From positions 49,885,783 to 49,949,782 of the forward strand of contig CM057228.1 of the NCBI GenBank assembly GCA_029891385.1: a stretch of 64,000 bases of DNA, read 5' to 3'. Made by a program: the position numbers and the translations under genes. Shown here in pieces: positions 22,880 to 35,390 of this stretch. Each line of letters opens with the position of its first letter. Positions within the stretch are counted from its first letter, which is position 1. The notes below the pieces were generated by a model. It ran no database searches, was not told the origin of the DNA, and saw only the letters and a program-made list of their open reading frames with translations. This DNA is from Erythroxylum novogranatense (Eukaryota; Streptophyta; Magnoliopsida; Malpighiales; Erythroxylaceae).

Positions 22880-23588
22880 CTTAAAAATACTTGTGATCTC
22901 TTTTTCTTTATTGCATATATGGTTAGTCCATCTAGTATTGAGGAACCATGTGTGATAATTTGGTGTTTCGGTAGCTACAGTGACTGTTAAGGGAGTATGA
23001 CCACCACCACCATCATCCTTTTTTCCTTATACACAATAAGCCCCTTTATCTCTTTATTCATTTGTGTAATGGCCATGTTTACGATAATTAAAACAATTTA
23101 ACATTGGATTTTTCATCCTTCGCTCTACCACATCCATATCCATGTTCATAGCCTCTTATAAACTGATGGTGGTCAGGTTATGATTTTTCTTTATTATTAT
23201 CTTGCTCACCTCTAATCCTATAATTAATGATATAATTTCCATAATGTTATTATTTGATCAATTACCTTCTCTTCTTTGTCCTTTCTAATAGAAGTTACCA
23301 TGCTTTTTTCTTATTTCTTCATTGATTACCTTTAATGGAGATTTAGACTTACAAAGCTTAATCCATTATCCTCTTAGCCTTTTTTTCTCATTTATGTATT
23401 GCTCGTGGACTTGCAAAGTGTCAAATACCTCATTAAGGATAAATCATGGGCTTCTTCAATCACCATCACAATATGTTCAAATTAGTGGGGTAATAACTAT
23501 ACAATTTTCTCCACTATATTCTTTATATACTTTCACTTGAATTGTCAAAGAAAGAAGGTGACTCATTGGCCACTATCTTAGAGAATTT
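22880..23588 (-). pseudogene. Ty1/copia relic, C-terminal gag and start of protease (outermost nest layer)
   Basis: Read down from 23588: an IVVVIEEAHDLSLM block (the family form is close to VVAIEESKDLS), then a basic KKRLRG stretch, a collapsed zinc knuckle around 23070-23110 (a VKLF..LS.TWPLHK-like trace), a linker, and near 22890-22940 WFLNTRWTNHICNKE, which corresponds to the copia protease motif WFLDSGCSNHM with the catalytic Asp changed to Asn. Many stops. It is the downstream half of the fragment at 48721-49090: the two halves join across the family-A insertion, with AATTT duplicated. Confidence 0.75.
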
Positions 23589-25122
23589 TGATATGTGATT
23601 AATTGTTGAAATATTTAATTATTTACACTTAGCAATTATTGACAGGAAAATGATTAAGATACTCATTTTAATTCATATATGGTTTTAAGTATAATTTGAG
23701 AGTAAAAAAATTAAAGTAAGTTAGAGGCATTACATTTGGATCATTTTTTGAAGATTTATTTTTATTTGTTTTCATAAAGCAAGAAGAAAAAAAAGACAAG
23801 AAAAATCAAAATAGAAGAATTAAAAGTATTTGTTGAAAAAAAGAAAAAAAGAGAGCAAAACCAAGCTGCTAGCTGCGTTGTACGCAACGCAGTTATGCGT
23901 TAAATGCACAAGCTGTCTGCGTAACATAGACAACGTCAGCGTTGCATGGACATAAGCAAGCTGTGGAAGGAGGATTTAAAAGGGAGAGGAAGTTAATTCG
24001 TCAAATTGGTGGAACAGTGCAGCACAGTGGAGACGCTAGAGCTTGAGGCGCGGCTGCAGTGTTGTTTGGGCTTGCGGCTTATGGCTGCGTGGAGAGTTAT
24101 AGTGCAGCATCAGCTGTAGGTGAAGAGGCATGAAAACAATGGCAACGCTACAGTGGCGTTGGTTCAGCTGAAGGGACATTTAATTGTCCCATCAGCTACG
24201 GTAGAGGGCCAACAATAAGAGATTTTCGATGGAATATTAAAAAGGGCCTGAAACAATTTTTCAGGAAAGACCCATGAAAAGCTAGGCATCCCGACGTCGG
24301 TTTGGAGGCAACATCAACATCGATGACCCAGGTTAAGTATTTTTTATTATTTTGTTGTTTCCTTCTCTCATTAGGAATTGATTGTATTATCCTATGTTAA
24401 TTGATTTGGATATTGTGTATGGATAATTGAATTTTTCTTATTATTCAGTTTTTTATGTATGAACCCGTTGGGTATTGTGAATTGATGATATTAATGCGTT
24501 CATTGAATCGTTAATTACAAACTCATTGCTAGAATTTCGATATAATCCTTAATTGTTATGTTGAAATTCATGTATGGCGACTAATGATTCGTAATCATTC
24601 GGGATAATATGACCTAGGTTAAATGACGCATCGTATGTGGTTGTTGTCTTGTTTAATTGATTTTTATAATTCGTAATGCTACTGCCTAATTAAATCTAGA
24701 GATCGTATCCTAGGTTGTTCGATGGTTAGGTTTAATTAACAATCATATCTTGATTAAACAAAACTTAAGGGAAAACTCGAGTTAATTGTTAACCCACGAC
24801 TAATAATTGCTAGGAGAGGTTAAAGAACAACAAATTAATAAAATATGCTTAATTAAGGTGTAGGTCGAGATTGAACTAAAGAACCGAGTCCCTACCGAAT
24901 TTTCCATTTTTATCATTTTTTGAATGTTTTCTTTAATTTGTTTTTATTAATTAGTTTGTTTTATTTTCTTAATTGAAAAATTCAAAATCCCCTAAGTATA
25001 AACATCGGTTAACTTCATTTCATAAACTTCATACACACTCTCTGTGAGATTGACCTGTACTTGCCACTACTATAGTAATAGTTTAGTTATTTTATTTTGA
25101 CTAGCGTAAAAATGCGCGATCA
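23589..25122 (+). repeat. 5' LTR of copy A3
   Basis: Begins TGATATGTGATTAATTG, ends ATGCGCGATCA, 1534 bp. About 18 differences in the first ~175 aligned bases against the 3' LTR at 27732 (counted by eye), roughly 10%. It is the uninterrupted reference for both insertions in the 3' LTR: AACAGTGCAGCACAGTGG near 24015 is the empty hAT site, and GTTTGGAGGCAACATCAAC near 24300 is the empty site of element B. Confidence 0.88.
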
Positions 25123-25147
25123 AATTTTGACGCTTTTATCGGGGAGT
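25123..25147 (+). promoter_or_regulatory. Primer-binding site, tRNA-Asp type (degenerate)
   Basis: TTGACGCTTTTATCGGGGAG directly follows the LTR. Tat/Athila-type elements carry TGGCGCCGTTGTCGGGGA-like text here, used as the tRNA-Asp primer site. Several positions have drifted, so priming would now fail. The same junction, more decayed, is found on the minus strand at 11467-11490. Confidence 0.7.
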
Positions 25148-25255
25148 GCAGTTTTTTAGTTTTTGTTTGTGATTTAATTGGTGTTTTGTATATATTTGTT
25201 CGTGATTAATTTCTTTTTTATTATTTGGTGATCTTTTTATTTTTTTATTTCGTGT

Positions 25256-26208
25256 TTGAATAAAAAAATCGATATGGATGGAAGTAATTTCTTTTATAAT
25301 TCATATTCTCAATCTTATAACAATGTTTGGACTGATCAACCTAACTTTTGTTATGGATGGACTAATCATCAGAATTACTTCCATGATAGTCTACAGGACG
25401 CACAACAATTTTTGTACAGACCAGAAGCTTCCTATCATAACTCTGGTCCATCTCTGGAAGAGTTGATGTTGCAATTGCAAGAAAATACCTTACAATTCTA
25501 GAAGGATGGAGGGCAATTTCTAAAAAACACATGGTCTAATGCCCAAGATTCGGAAAGCCATCACGATTCAGTTGCATCTCTTGAAGAATTTGTTAATAAT
25601 ATGGCTGCTAACAATTTGTAATTACTACAGGATATGCAGCAACAGTTGCAAGGATTCCGACAAGAGACAAAACCAAACCAATGGAGCATGGAATACCAGT
25701 TGGGTTAGATGGCAATAAGTCTTGATCTCCTAGAATCGCAAAGCGAAGAGGAGCCATTGTATCAACCCGAGGTGTATCCAATTGAAGTCTGTGCAGAAAC
25801 TTTGCAAAGTGATGAGAAGCTTGAGAATTTTGAGGTCAACCCTTAACGAATTTTTTGTGTCGAAGAAGTTGAGAAGGAGCTCGAAGCCGCAAAGGACATA
25901 TCTTTTAGCTCGGAGGTAAGTACTGAGCCCATAATTATTTTTGAAACTAACTCTTTATCTTTACATAACAAATTGGATGAGTTAAATGATAAAGAAAAAG
26001 GTGAAGAGAAGTTCGAGATTGAGAAGTTGAGGATAGGGAAGATGCTGAAGGAGGATGATGATCAACTAAAGCCCTATCTGGAACTCTCTCATGTAGAGAA
26101 GTCGCATGTGATACATGAATATCACAATTTTGTCACGTGAGGAGAAGAAGGAGAAGAGCCAGCGACCCTAAACAAAGACGCTTCTTGGGAGGCAACCCAA
26201 AGGAAGTA
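25256..26208 (+). pseudogene. Family-A acidic gag-like frame (copy A3)
   Basis: A single frame runs from 25256 to 26208 with five in-frame stops (25499 TAG, about 25619 TAA, 25706 TAG, about 25843 TAA, about 26138 TGA) but no frameshift. It starts with a Tyr/Asn/Gln-rich part (YNSYSQSYNNVW, SYHNSGPSLEELMLQLQEN) like the region before the zinc knuckle in Tat/Athila gag proteins. It continues with a Gln-rich coil (LLQDMQQQLQGFRQE) and an acidic part (VEEVEKELEAAKDISFSSEV, LNDKEKGEEKFEI), and ends at the GGAGGCAACC block. No catalytic motif. The TAG at 25706 is CAG (Gln) in copy A4, which supports C-to-T decay rather than original stops. Precise role unknown; gag-derived is an inference. Confidence 0.7.
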
Positions 26209-27731
26209 AATTTCTTTTCCTTTACATTTCAAAATTACTTTTTATATGCATGCGTGTTTTTTAATTTGTTTGTTTTACTTGTTTTTATCTTTTCAATCAA
26301 AATGAGAGAAAGAATAAAACAAATGAACCAAATATTTTCTCGTTTTCTATTGCTTTTGGGATTATATAATCATGATTAGAGTGTGTTTTGACTAGAAAAT
26401 TTCATAGAAACTTTAGCATGTACTTTTGCTCTTGTGATTGGTCGATATGCATTGTCTTTAGAAGAGTAGTGACTAATGGTAGATAAAGCCGGTGAGATTT
26501 TAAGTCGTATTTGACTGACACGTCCATATCAGTCTCATTGCCTTTTGATAATGTGTGACCTTCATGACATGTACGTCCCAATTTTGCATTGATTTTCTAT
26601 TCGAGACCACATTTTTATCTCATACATTAACATGGATATGATTAGGCATTCTTTGTTTTTCATAAACTACATTGGTCAAATAACCTATCCTATTGAAATG
26701 ATTTTTCCCTTGATAAAGCCCTTTGAACTTTAGCCTTTCTTTTTGTATAAATCACACTTTATGGTTTTAAACTTAATCAAATGTCCTACCCAAGTCATAA
26801 AGCTAGAGGAACATTTGTGATTGTTGAGTTTGTGGATATACAGAATTCTAAGTGTAGGGGTGTACATATGTGAGTTGGTTATAATCTTAGAATGTTATTT
26901 TATGTCTTATCATTGAATTCCCATGTTGATGTAGTTTATTTTAATTTTTACAAGGAAGAGAAAGAAAAAAGAAAATGAAGAAGAAGAAAAATGAAAAAAT
27001 TGTTTGAATAAATGTATCAAGGAAGAATTGCATACGTGTTGAAAAGTTGTTTATGGTTTATGCATCTTCCTAGATTTGTAATGAATGTGTTATTTGAGTA
27101 TGTTGAATATGAGGTAGAGGTTAGCTTGGAAGGTTCACTCTTGTGATTTAATTGGCATAAATTGTATGAGTGATTCCTTCAGATTGATTTATGCTTTATG
27201 TGGTTTGTGTATGAGAGCTGAATGAGGTTGTGAAATGTAAATGTTACACTCGTCATAACTGACGATACCCAGTTTTTGATGAGTGTTATTTTGTTTCACT
27301 AGCTTTGATGATTTTCATGCTACTTGACCCAAATATATCTCACCTCACCTTTGCCCACATTACAACCCGAAAAAGTCATTTAATTCATGATTTTGCATGT
27401 GAACATTAGTGGCAGAGAAATGAAATGATATATAAAGTTATGGATTGTCATGATCATGAATGATGTTGAGTCTACCCATGGATATATTTTAGTTAAACAC
27501 ATTTTTTGTGTCTACCATTAGATTGCTTAGTTTTTGAAGATATTGAATGTTGATTGATCATGAGTCAAAGCTTGGAATGTTGATTTCTTGCTATGATTTT
27601 TGAAAGTCACTCATCTTTGATTATGATTATATTGTCTTGGAAAATAATGGAATTGAGTAAATGTTTCGGGTCTTTAAGCTTAATTTGAAAGTTTTGCCCG
27701 AGAACGGACAAAAGCTAAGTGTGGGAGAAAT
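26209..27731 (+). other. 3' non-coding region and polypurine tract of copy A3
   Basis: No open frame of note. Collinear with 6835-8390 of copy A4 (for example the CATGACATGTACGTCCC block near 26560). It ends with CTAAGTGTGGGAGAAAT at about 27715-27731, a typical plus-strand priming polypurine tract right before the LTR start TGATATGCG at 27732. Confidence 0.75.
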
Positions 27732-28174
27732 TGATATGCGTTTAATTGTTGAAATATTTAATCATTTACACTTAGCGATTATTAACATGAGAATGCTTAA
27801 GATACTCATTTTAATTCATATATAATTTTAGGTATAATTTCGAAGCAAAGAATTTAAAGTGAGTTAGAAGCATTACATTTGGGTCATTTTTTGAAGATTT
27901 ATTTTTGTTTGTCTTCGTGGAGCAAGAAAAAAAAGACAAGAAAAATCAAAATAAGAAAATTAAACTGTTTGCTGAAAAAAGAAAGAAGAAAGAAAAGAGA
28001 GTAAAACGCAGTTCCTAGTTGGGTTGTGCGTAACGCAGTTGTGTGTTTAACGTTTAACACACAAGCTGTCTATGTAACGCAGAGCGTCTGCGTTGCATGG
28101 ACGTAAGCAAGCTGCGGAAGGAAGATTTAAAAGGGCGAGGAAGTTAATTCGTCAAATCAGAAGAATAGTGCAGC
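27732..28174 (+). repeat. 3' LTR of copy A3, first piece
   Basis: Starts TGATATGCGTTTAATTG and follows the 5' LTR (23589 onward) to GTCAAATCAGAAGAATAGTGCAGC, the last eight bases of which (28167-28174) are one copy of the hAT target duplication. The LTR resumes at 29983. Confidence 0.85.
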
Positions 28175-29982
28175 CAGTGTTATGGGATCCGTTCCGTTCC
28201 GGACGGATCCGGCCGGAACGTACCGTTCCGGTCAGAAACCGGAACGGAACGGACGACCACTGTACCGGCCAAAAATACCGGCCGGTACCGGTGGTTTCCG
28301 GTCGGTATCGGCCGGTACCGGCCATACCGGAAAATACCGGCCGGTACCGTAAAGTTGAAAAAGTACAGGGACTAAATTGCAAAATTTAAAATTTTAAACC
28401 TAAAAATTTTAACCCCCGCCCCAACACTCAGTCCTCTCCCTCTCATCTCTCTGTCGTGCCGCCCTTTCATCTCTCTGTCGCGCCGCTCCTCCTCGCCGGC
28501 GCAGGTCGCCTCTGGTCTTCCCATCGTCGCCATCGGTCTCCTCCTCGTGGAAGCTTGCCTCCTCGACGCTAGCTTCCTTCTCCGATTCTCGTCGGCTTCG
28601 CTTCGTCATTCGTCAGTTCCTCCATCAGACCCGACGCCACCACCACCTTCTCCAGTCCTCGCCGCCGCACCACAGCACCACGACACCGAAGGGAAGCCAC
28701 CGGAGACTCAACGGAAGCCACCGGAAAAACTGGAAAAAAAACCACAGAACTAAATCAACCGCAACCGCAAGGAACAGAAATAAAATAAACAGCTAATCGG
28801 ATTATCAGAGATGATTGTGATGGCTAAGAATGAGAAGTAGAGTAGAAAGAGAGATAGAGAGAGAGGTGGGTAGAAAACTAGAAACTAGTAGAAAGAGAAT
28901 GAGTTAGGTCTTCGGCGGAAGACCTAATTCTTTTTATTGTTTATATATATATATATATGTATACTATAAATTAATTAATTCAATTAAATCAAAACATATT
29001 ATTAAAGTTAATTAATTTATTACTTTTAGAAAAGCAAATATCTGAAATTTTTTGTATATTAAAAATCATAATTTTCTTTTTATTAAAAATATTTTAAATT
29101 AAAATATCTTAGTAAAATTCTATAATAATTAGATTTCAATAAAAATTTTACAGACGTAAAGATTAAGACTTTGAAGTGATTATATGTTAACATTAATGCA
29201 GTTTTGCATTATATATTTAATAACAATATATTTTATATAATTTCATTAAAGTCCATCATTTCTAATTAAAAGGTGTTATAGAATGTAGAGTACATAAAAG
29301 GTGCTTATAAAAATAATTAAAATTATGTGGTATAAATTAAACTCTAAAATTAATAGAAGTCAACTAAAAATTTTAGATTAGTTAATTTTGAATTTAAAAT
29401 GAATATTTTAAAAATACTTAAAAGAAATAAAATGTTTTAAATATTTATTTTAGTGTAAAATTAAAATTAAAATTATTCTTTTCATAAAAATAATTATTTT
29501 AAAATTTTTATTTTAGTGTTAAATTTTTGAAATTTTATATTTAATAACTTAATTTTAAAACTTTGTATAAATAAAGTAAATAATATTTGTATTATAATGA
29601 TGAAATTGTATGGTTGTAATATTTTAAATGCTTTGTATTATTCTTAGTTTTATAATTGTATGATGATGATTGTCTTTTTATATTAATTGTGGTTATTATT
29701 TATATGTAAAATATTTAAACATTATTGATATTTCAAATTAATTGTCATTATTACTTATTATTAAGATTTTGAAAGCATGGTTGATGTAAACAGTAAACTA
29801 GTAAAGTATATAGTACAGTTGTATAATATCTCAGTATGGACTATTTTGCAATATTTAAAAAATTTGGGGACTATTTTATAAATTTAAAAATATCCCAAAG
29901 CAGTATCTGCCGATGCAACCGATACTGCATGAGCCTGTTCGAGCCCAATCCGATCGAGCCCGAGACGGTATTCATAACATTG
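28175..29982. mobile_element. Non-autonomous hAT-like DNA transposon
   Basis: An 1808-bp block with ends CAGTGTTATG and CATAACATTG (inverted, one mismatch), flanked by perfect 8-bp copies AGTGCAGC at 28167-28174 and 29983-29990. The family-A 5' LTR has the uninterrupted site. An 8-bp duplication and CA(G/A)TG ends are hAT hallmarks. The left 170 bases are packed with CCGGTACCGG-type palindromes (28195-28350), a GC-rich section follows (28420-28750), and the remaining ~1.2 kb is AT-rich without a transposase. The right end lacks the CCGG array. Strand unknown. Confidence 0.85.
28420..28750. other. GC-rich, exon-like segment inside the hAT-like element
   Basis: Base composition jumps abruptly, with CTCC, CGCCG and TCGTCG runs. 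Both strands are open here: 28547-28753 plus gives a Pro/Ser-rich 68-codon frame with PPSDPTPPPPSPVLAAAP, and 28409-28609 minus gives an Arg/Glu-rich frame. It could be a captured piece of host 5' UTR/first exon, or the original 5' region of the parent transposon. I do not recognise the protein. Two near-identical CATCTCTCTGTCG words (28445, 28470) form a short direct repeat. Confidence 0.45.
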
Positions 29983-30280
29983 AGTGCAGCACAGTGGAGA
30001 CGCTGGAGATGTGAGGTGCGACTGCTGCGGTTACTGTTTGGGCTTGCAGCTTGTGGTTGCGTGGAGAGCTATAGTGTGGCATCAGCTACAAGCGAAGAGG
30101 AATGAAAATGTTGGCAACGCTACAGTTGCATTGGACCAGCTGAAGGGACATTTAATTGTCCCATCAGCTACAGTAAAGGACAACAATGAGGGGTTTTCGG
30201 TAGGATATTAAAAGGGGGACGAAGCAATTTTTCGAGAAAGATTCATGAAGGGCTAAGCATCCCGACGTTAGTTTTGAAAC
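29983..30280 (+). repeat. 3' LTR of copy A3, second piece
   Basis: Matches 24016-24310 of the 5' LTR from AGTGCAGCACAGTGGAGACG through CATTTAATTGTCCCATCAGC to CATCCCGACGTTAGTTTTGAAAC, where copia element B begins. The final GAAAC (30276-30280) is the left target duplication of B. Confidence 0.88.
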
Positions 30281-31894
30281 TGTTGGTTTATGCTTTACAT
30301 CCAATCGCTTTGGTTGTAGTTTAGTGACAAATTATTTAAAAGCATTCTTTATTTTATACATGTTTAGATGTATATGATAAAGTCCATGGTATAATTTTAC
30401 ATTGCAAATGAAATTACAATGAGATTATAATTATGAGATTCATATTGCATTTATGTATTATTCCTAAAATGTTTCTAGTCATTGTTCTATTAAGATTGGA
30501 CATTAATAGAACGTAAAAAGACTAGCACACGTTTTGTTTTTCCTTATAAAGAAAGTAGTCGATCTCATCGGCTAAAGTATAGAGATACTTAAACAAACGT
30601 GTGGGTGCTTGCTAGAGAACAAGTTCACTGAACAGACCCGATATGAGAAATCCATTTGGAACATTACTTGTATTTCTATGGAATTCTCATTGTGATGATT
30701 GTATAAGTGATCCTTTGACTTGAGGTCATCAAAGTTATCTTATATGGGGATTGTTATGTTTTGATACTACTCGTGATCTATTTTATCAAAGGTCGTTAAA
30801 CGGTAGTCATTGGATATAACATGAACTATATGGAGATAGTTGAATGATCAAGATATGATTCATCACCCTAAAGTAATTAGGGAGAATGTTTCGTTGTTCT
30901 CGATTAATATTGATTCGGGAAATCCTTGGCCAAGGTAGAATGATATTTTGTAAACAGTTTACAAATATCATTAATTGAATCAATAGCTAATGGCGAAAAA
31001 CTAAGATAATTGGACTCAAAATAGAGTAGACATTAATTCCATGCTCTATGTCTAATTGGAACATTGGTTGATGAAAGGATTGAATTATACGGAAAAATCA
31101 TGCACGGAAGGGTTAGTCAAAACCACTTTGACATTCCTAAATATTTGGGTGGTCATGATGCGTTGCTAGACGCCAATCTTGATCTATGATTATAAATTAT
31201 TTAATTGGAGAATTAAAGATAAATTAAAAGGAGTTTTAATTTATCTAATTCTAATTATGAATTATAATTATAATTTATAATCATTGCCAACATATTTGGG
31301 AACCTAATGGGTCACACATATTTAATGGGTTGGAGAGAGCAAAGTTAATTTAATCAAGTTGGACTTGATTATAAAGTTTGAGAAACTTTAAGATTAAATA
31401 TGAGATATTTAATAAATAAGGATCAATATAAGATATTGAATCTTATTTGGGCATAATTGGTATTTAATTAGAGTTATTTATAATTCTAATTAAAGTTTAA
31501 TTGAAATTAATATTTAATTTCAAATAAATTACTAAAACGTCCAAAAGCTTATTATAAATAGGTTTAAGCTCTATGTAGCTAGCTCTTCATGCTTAACCTT
31601 CTCTGTAAAAGTTACAGAGTTCTCTCAACTTGTTCTGTAGATACCGTTAGAAGCCGGACACTTGTGCGGCTATGGTGGTTGAGACGGATCGGTTTCGGAA
31701 ACAGTTTGAGGGATGCATCAAGATAAAGATCAAGCTTCGAAATAAGGTACGAATTAAATTCCGCTTTATTATGATTCGTGTTAGTCATTTTATAGAATTA
31801 AATAGATCTTTGTTTTCGAAAAATCAAAAATCACGAAAAAGTTTTATGAGTATTCCGCGACGGTCGGATCAGATTCGGACTCGATTTTTCAACA
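30281..31894 (+). repeat. 5' LTR of element B
   Basis: TGTTGGTTTATGC...TTTTTCAACA. About 12 differences in the first ~215 aligned bases against 46321 onward (by eye, ~5-6%). Contains CATTATAAATAGG-like TATA text (TTATAAATAGG near 31551) upstream of the GTTACAGAGTTCTCTC leader word. Confidence 0.9.
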
Positions 31895-31910
31895 GTGATA
31901 TCAGAGCAAG
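31895..31910 (+). promoter_or_regulatory. Primer-binding site of element B (tRNA-Met type)
   Basis: GTGATATCAGAGCAAG starts right after the LTR end. Plant copia elements carry TGGTATCAGAGC here, complementary to the 3' end of initiator tRNA-Met. One mismatch in the core. Confidence 0.85.
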
Positions 31911-34900
31911 TTTTTAATTCTATAATTTGGTTAAAATTTTGAGTGTTATTGATCGGAATATTTAGAATTGAAAAATCAAATATGATCTTATTCATGAACA
32001 AACCCTGAATGAAAATTGTTTCCACGACTAGTGCTTTTAGTTTTGAGTTCATCCCTATTGATTATGCATGACTGCGGAAATTGTTTCTGTTTATGTATAG
32101 TGTTTTTGGAAATTGTGTCCCGAACAAGATATCCACGACTGTTCTTATTTTACATGTTCTGAAAAGTCTAGGGTTTCTTAAATCCTAATTGTTCTGGGTT
32201 TGTGCGATTCGGATTTTCGCACTCTATATTTGTTTCTGGACTGAGCAAGATTGGTTTCTGCGTTTGTGATTACTGCCCATGTTTTCTGGAAATTGATATT
32301 TCAAATCCCTAATATTCCCGCACCTATTAGCCTTCTGGAATTCCATTTGCTTGCGACAACGAATTTTGTTTTCTGGAAAAATCAATTGGCTGAGTTGTTG
32401 GTGTTGTCGTTGCCTGAAAATCTTGATTTTCTGGGATGAGTTTTCGAAACTCACCAACGGCGGTCGCCGCTGGTGCGAGCAGTTTGGAGAAACCTCAGCA
32501 CTGGTGGCGTGGGACGACGCAACTGGCATGGGACATTGGTGGCGAAGACAACGCGATGATGGCTAGATGAGCAGTTAATGAAACGTGGGGAGCGAACTGA
32601 GGGAGAAACGTGAATAGTGGTTTGGAACTACTCATCATGAATAGTAGATAGGATGAAATATTGCGTAAAGAAGCTGAATAAGATAGTTTTCTTTCTTTTG
32701 TTTTGAAAAGGCTTACGTGGGAAGCTCTTGTTTAATTGTGAAACACGTGAACAGTATACACGGAGTCTCTTGTTTAATTGTCACGTCATGAACAGTAAAT
32801 TAGATAATAAGAAGTTGCGCAGTGCACTGTAAAGTGTAAACATGGGTTTGGGTCTTCTTAATGGTTTTTGAAAAAAAAAACGTTTTCAAAGGGATAAGTT
32901 TTATTAAGAAGACTTTGACATTTAATTTAATTTTTTAAAGGGTTGAATTATTAAATTGAATTGGTTTATTCATTCAATTCCAAAATTAAGATAATTCTTT
33001 TCTTAATTTGATTAAGATTAATAATTATATTGATTCCTAATTAATTTTAGAAAAGTAGTTTCTATAATTAATTAGTTTCAATTAGATTGAAATTAATTAA
33101 TTAGAAAAGTTGTTTCTAAAATTAGAATTAATTAGTTTCAATCATAATGGAATTAATTAATTAGAAAAGTTGTTTAAAATTAGAATTAATTATTTTCAAT
33201 TAGATTGAAATTAATTAATTAGACTTCTTAACATTGAGAAATTTTGTTTTCTTAAATAATTAAGAAACATGTTTCTTAATTAAATTATTTATTTCAATTT
33301 GATTGAGATAAATTAAATTTCAAGTTTTATTTGTTTAGAAAATTGTTATTTTATTTATTTAGAAATTGTTTCTTTATTTATGAATAATAAGTTTCTTGAC
33401 TTTTAGATAAAGTATTTTCTTGATTAAATTTTGAAAAGTGTTTTCATTTATTAATTAAGAAAATGTGTTTTCTTTAATATTTTGAAAATAGTTTTCTAAC
33501 TTATTAAAGAAAGGTTTTCTAATTAGTCAAGAAATAAATCACTAAATAAATAACATATAAAGACTTTCTTAATTAAATTTAAAAGTATTTTATTTAATTT
33601 TGAAAGTAGTTTCCTTTAATATTAGAAAATAGTTTTTAATTAAGGGATAGTAATTTTAATGAGATTAGAAATGGTGATTTTAATGAGATTAGAAATGGTG
33701 ATTTCTAATTAGATTAGAAATAGTCTTCTAATTAGATTAGAATGTCTTACTTATATAATTTTGAAAAGAATTTTTCTAAATTATAATAAGTAAGAAGTAT
33801 AATTATTGAAATTTTTTCAATTAAATTATTATTAAAGGAGTCAAGAAAATTGGAAATAGTTTCCAATTGGATTTGAAAATTGTTTTCAAATCAAATTAAA
33901 TTTCTATTTGGAATAGAAATTTAATTTATTTAGGAATCAATTGTTTTAATCTAATTTAATTTTTCCAAGGAGTTGGAAATGTTATTTTAGATTATGAAGA
34001 TCAATAACTAGAATCATACGAAGCTTGACATTTTATACATATAATTTGAATCTGAGTGCATATGTTGCATACTTTATTTATATGGTTGATATATATATTG
34101 GATGCATGATAAATCGTATGTTTTATATGTGTGATATTTTACATGCAATTTGTGTTTGATGAGACGAATGAAATTAAATCTCTCATTAAAATATTAAGTA
34201 CACGTTAAGAACATGATTGTTGTCTTCCATTGTTATAAGAATAAACTAGAGTTTTGTTTATTGTAAGGCTTGTAGAGTAAACTCAAGGCTTCTTTAACCC
34301 GAATATGTTTAATCTTATAATAGTGGGCTCTACTTAACTAAATTTGTGTGATTTGGATGAGCAAACTCATGATCACATGAATTTAGAGGCAAGGTTAGGA
34401 ATGACATATAAGATATGTTGTGGTAAGAGTTGTCACCTAATGGATCTAGGAGTCACATGAGATGTGATTGATAAAGTCGTTATCTACCTAATTTAAATAT
34501 AATTGATTTGTTAAGCAAACTCAAGGTCAACTATATTTGAATGGGATCCTAGCCCACTAGAGGGATTAGAGTAATCTTTCCGAATAATAGTGAGGGCTAT
34601 TATTTTGAATAAAATAGTGGGAGTAACCAAATGCATGATTAAAGTCCTAATCTTATTTGGTAGTCATGGCATATAATTGATTACTTGTTTTTCCTTACAC
34701 TTTTATTTTGTTCTTAGTGGAATCTGCCTTATTTAGTATAGTTGATACTAAGTTAGTGAACCAATTTTTTTTTGGACATAGGATATGTTTGAGAAAAGTT
34801 CTCAAAAGTTAGATAGAAAATTGTATGTTCATTATGCAATTTTTTTATAATCCCCATTGAGGATATGGTGACAAAGTTGTAGAGATATGTCAAAATCATA

Positions 34901-35390
34901 TAGATGACAAAATCTATTGACGTTTTGAGTTTACTAATATCTCGTAAACTTTGATGACATGTAAGATGTATGTCAACACTATGATAACAAAATGCAAAGG
35001 GTTGCATGGAGTAAGGTTGAAAGGTATAGTACCTTGTTAAAATTGTTCCACTTAATTTAGCCTACTAAAAGCATAATTATGGACTACAATTAAAGGCTTT
35101 GCTATATTATGATAATAGTTATCATTAAAAGAAAACAATTGCATAATTTCTCTTGCCTATATGTGATATGATAAAGATCATATATATTTCTAATTCATGC
35201 ATAAGAGTATTTGATACTAAATTAAGATTCAGCATTATTGTAATGTTCAAAACATGATAAGAAATAGATTGTTAAGTAAAAGTAGTTGATCCAAAATTAT
35301 ACAAAGAGTTTATATGTGTTGGATCAAAGGAGATTTATATTTAACATAAATGGCAAGAATTAAAAGTTGGATAACCGAAACAATCCTTTT
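31911..35390 (+). other. Leader and presumed gag region of element B, not readable
   Basis: About 3.5 kb without a readable gag. 31911-32900 is of mixed composition with short open frames on both strands that lack domain features. 32930-33950 is extremely AT-rich and full of TTAATTAATTAGAAAAG-type words. 34000-35390 should hold gag by position, but I could not read a protein. Confidence 0.45.
33077..33235. repeat. ~54-57 bp AT-rich tandem repeat in element B
   Basis: Three units start near 33077, 33130 and 33186. Each reads ATTAGTTTCAAT..GAAATTAATTAATTAGAAAAG (positions vary by a few indels), then GTTGTTT and AAATTAGA. A separate 24-bp duplication (GATTTTAATGAGATTAGAAA followed by TGGT) occurs at about 33655-33705. 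Confidence 0.8.

Noticed and set aside
24305..24325. Possible insertion scar in the 5' LTR of A3
   Set aside because: The sequence is the uninterrupted site; it is the 3' LTR copy that carries the insertion of element B.
28093..28389. 98-codon plus frame through the CCGG palindrome region (and a 76-codon minus frame)
   Set aside because: It begins in LTR sequence and crosses the hAT boundary at 28175. Its Arg/Pro-rich text is just the translated palindrome array.
32224..32566. Open frames on both strands near the start of element B
   Set aside because: They overlap each other on opposite strands, show no gag features, and lie in the leader. No support as genes.
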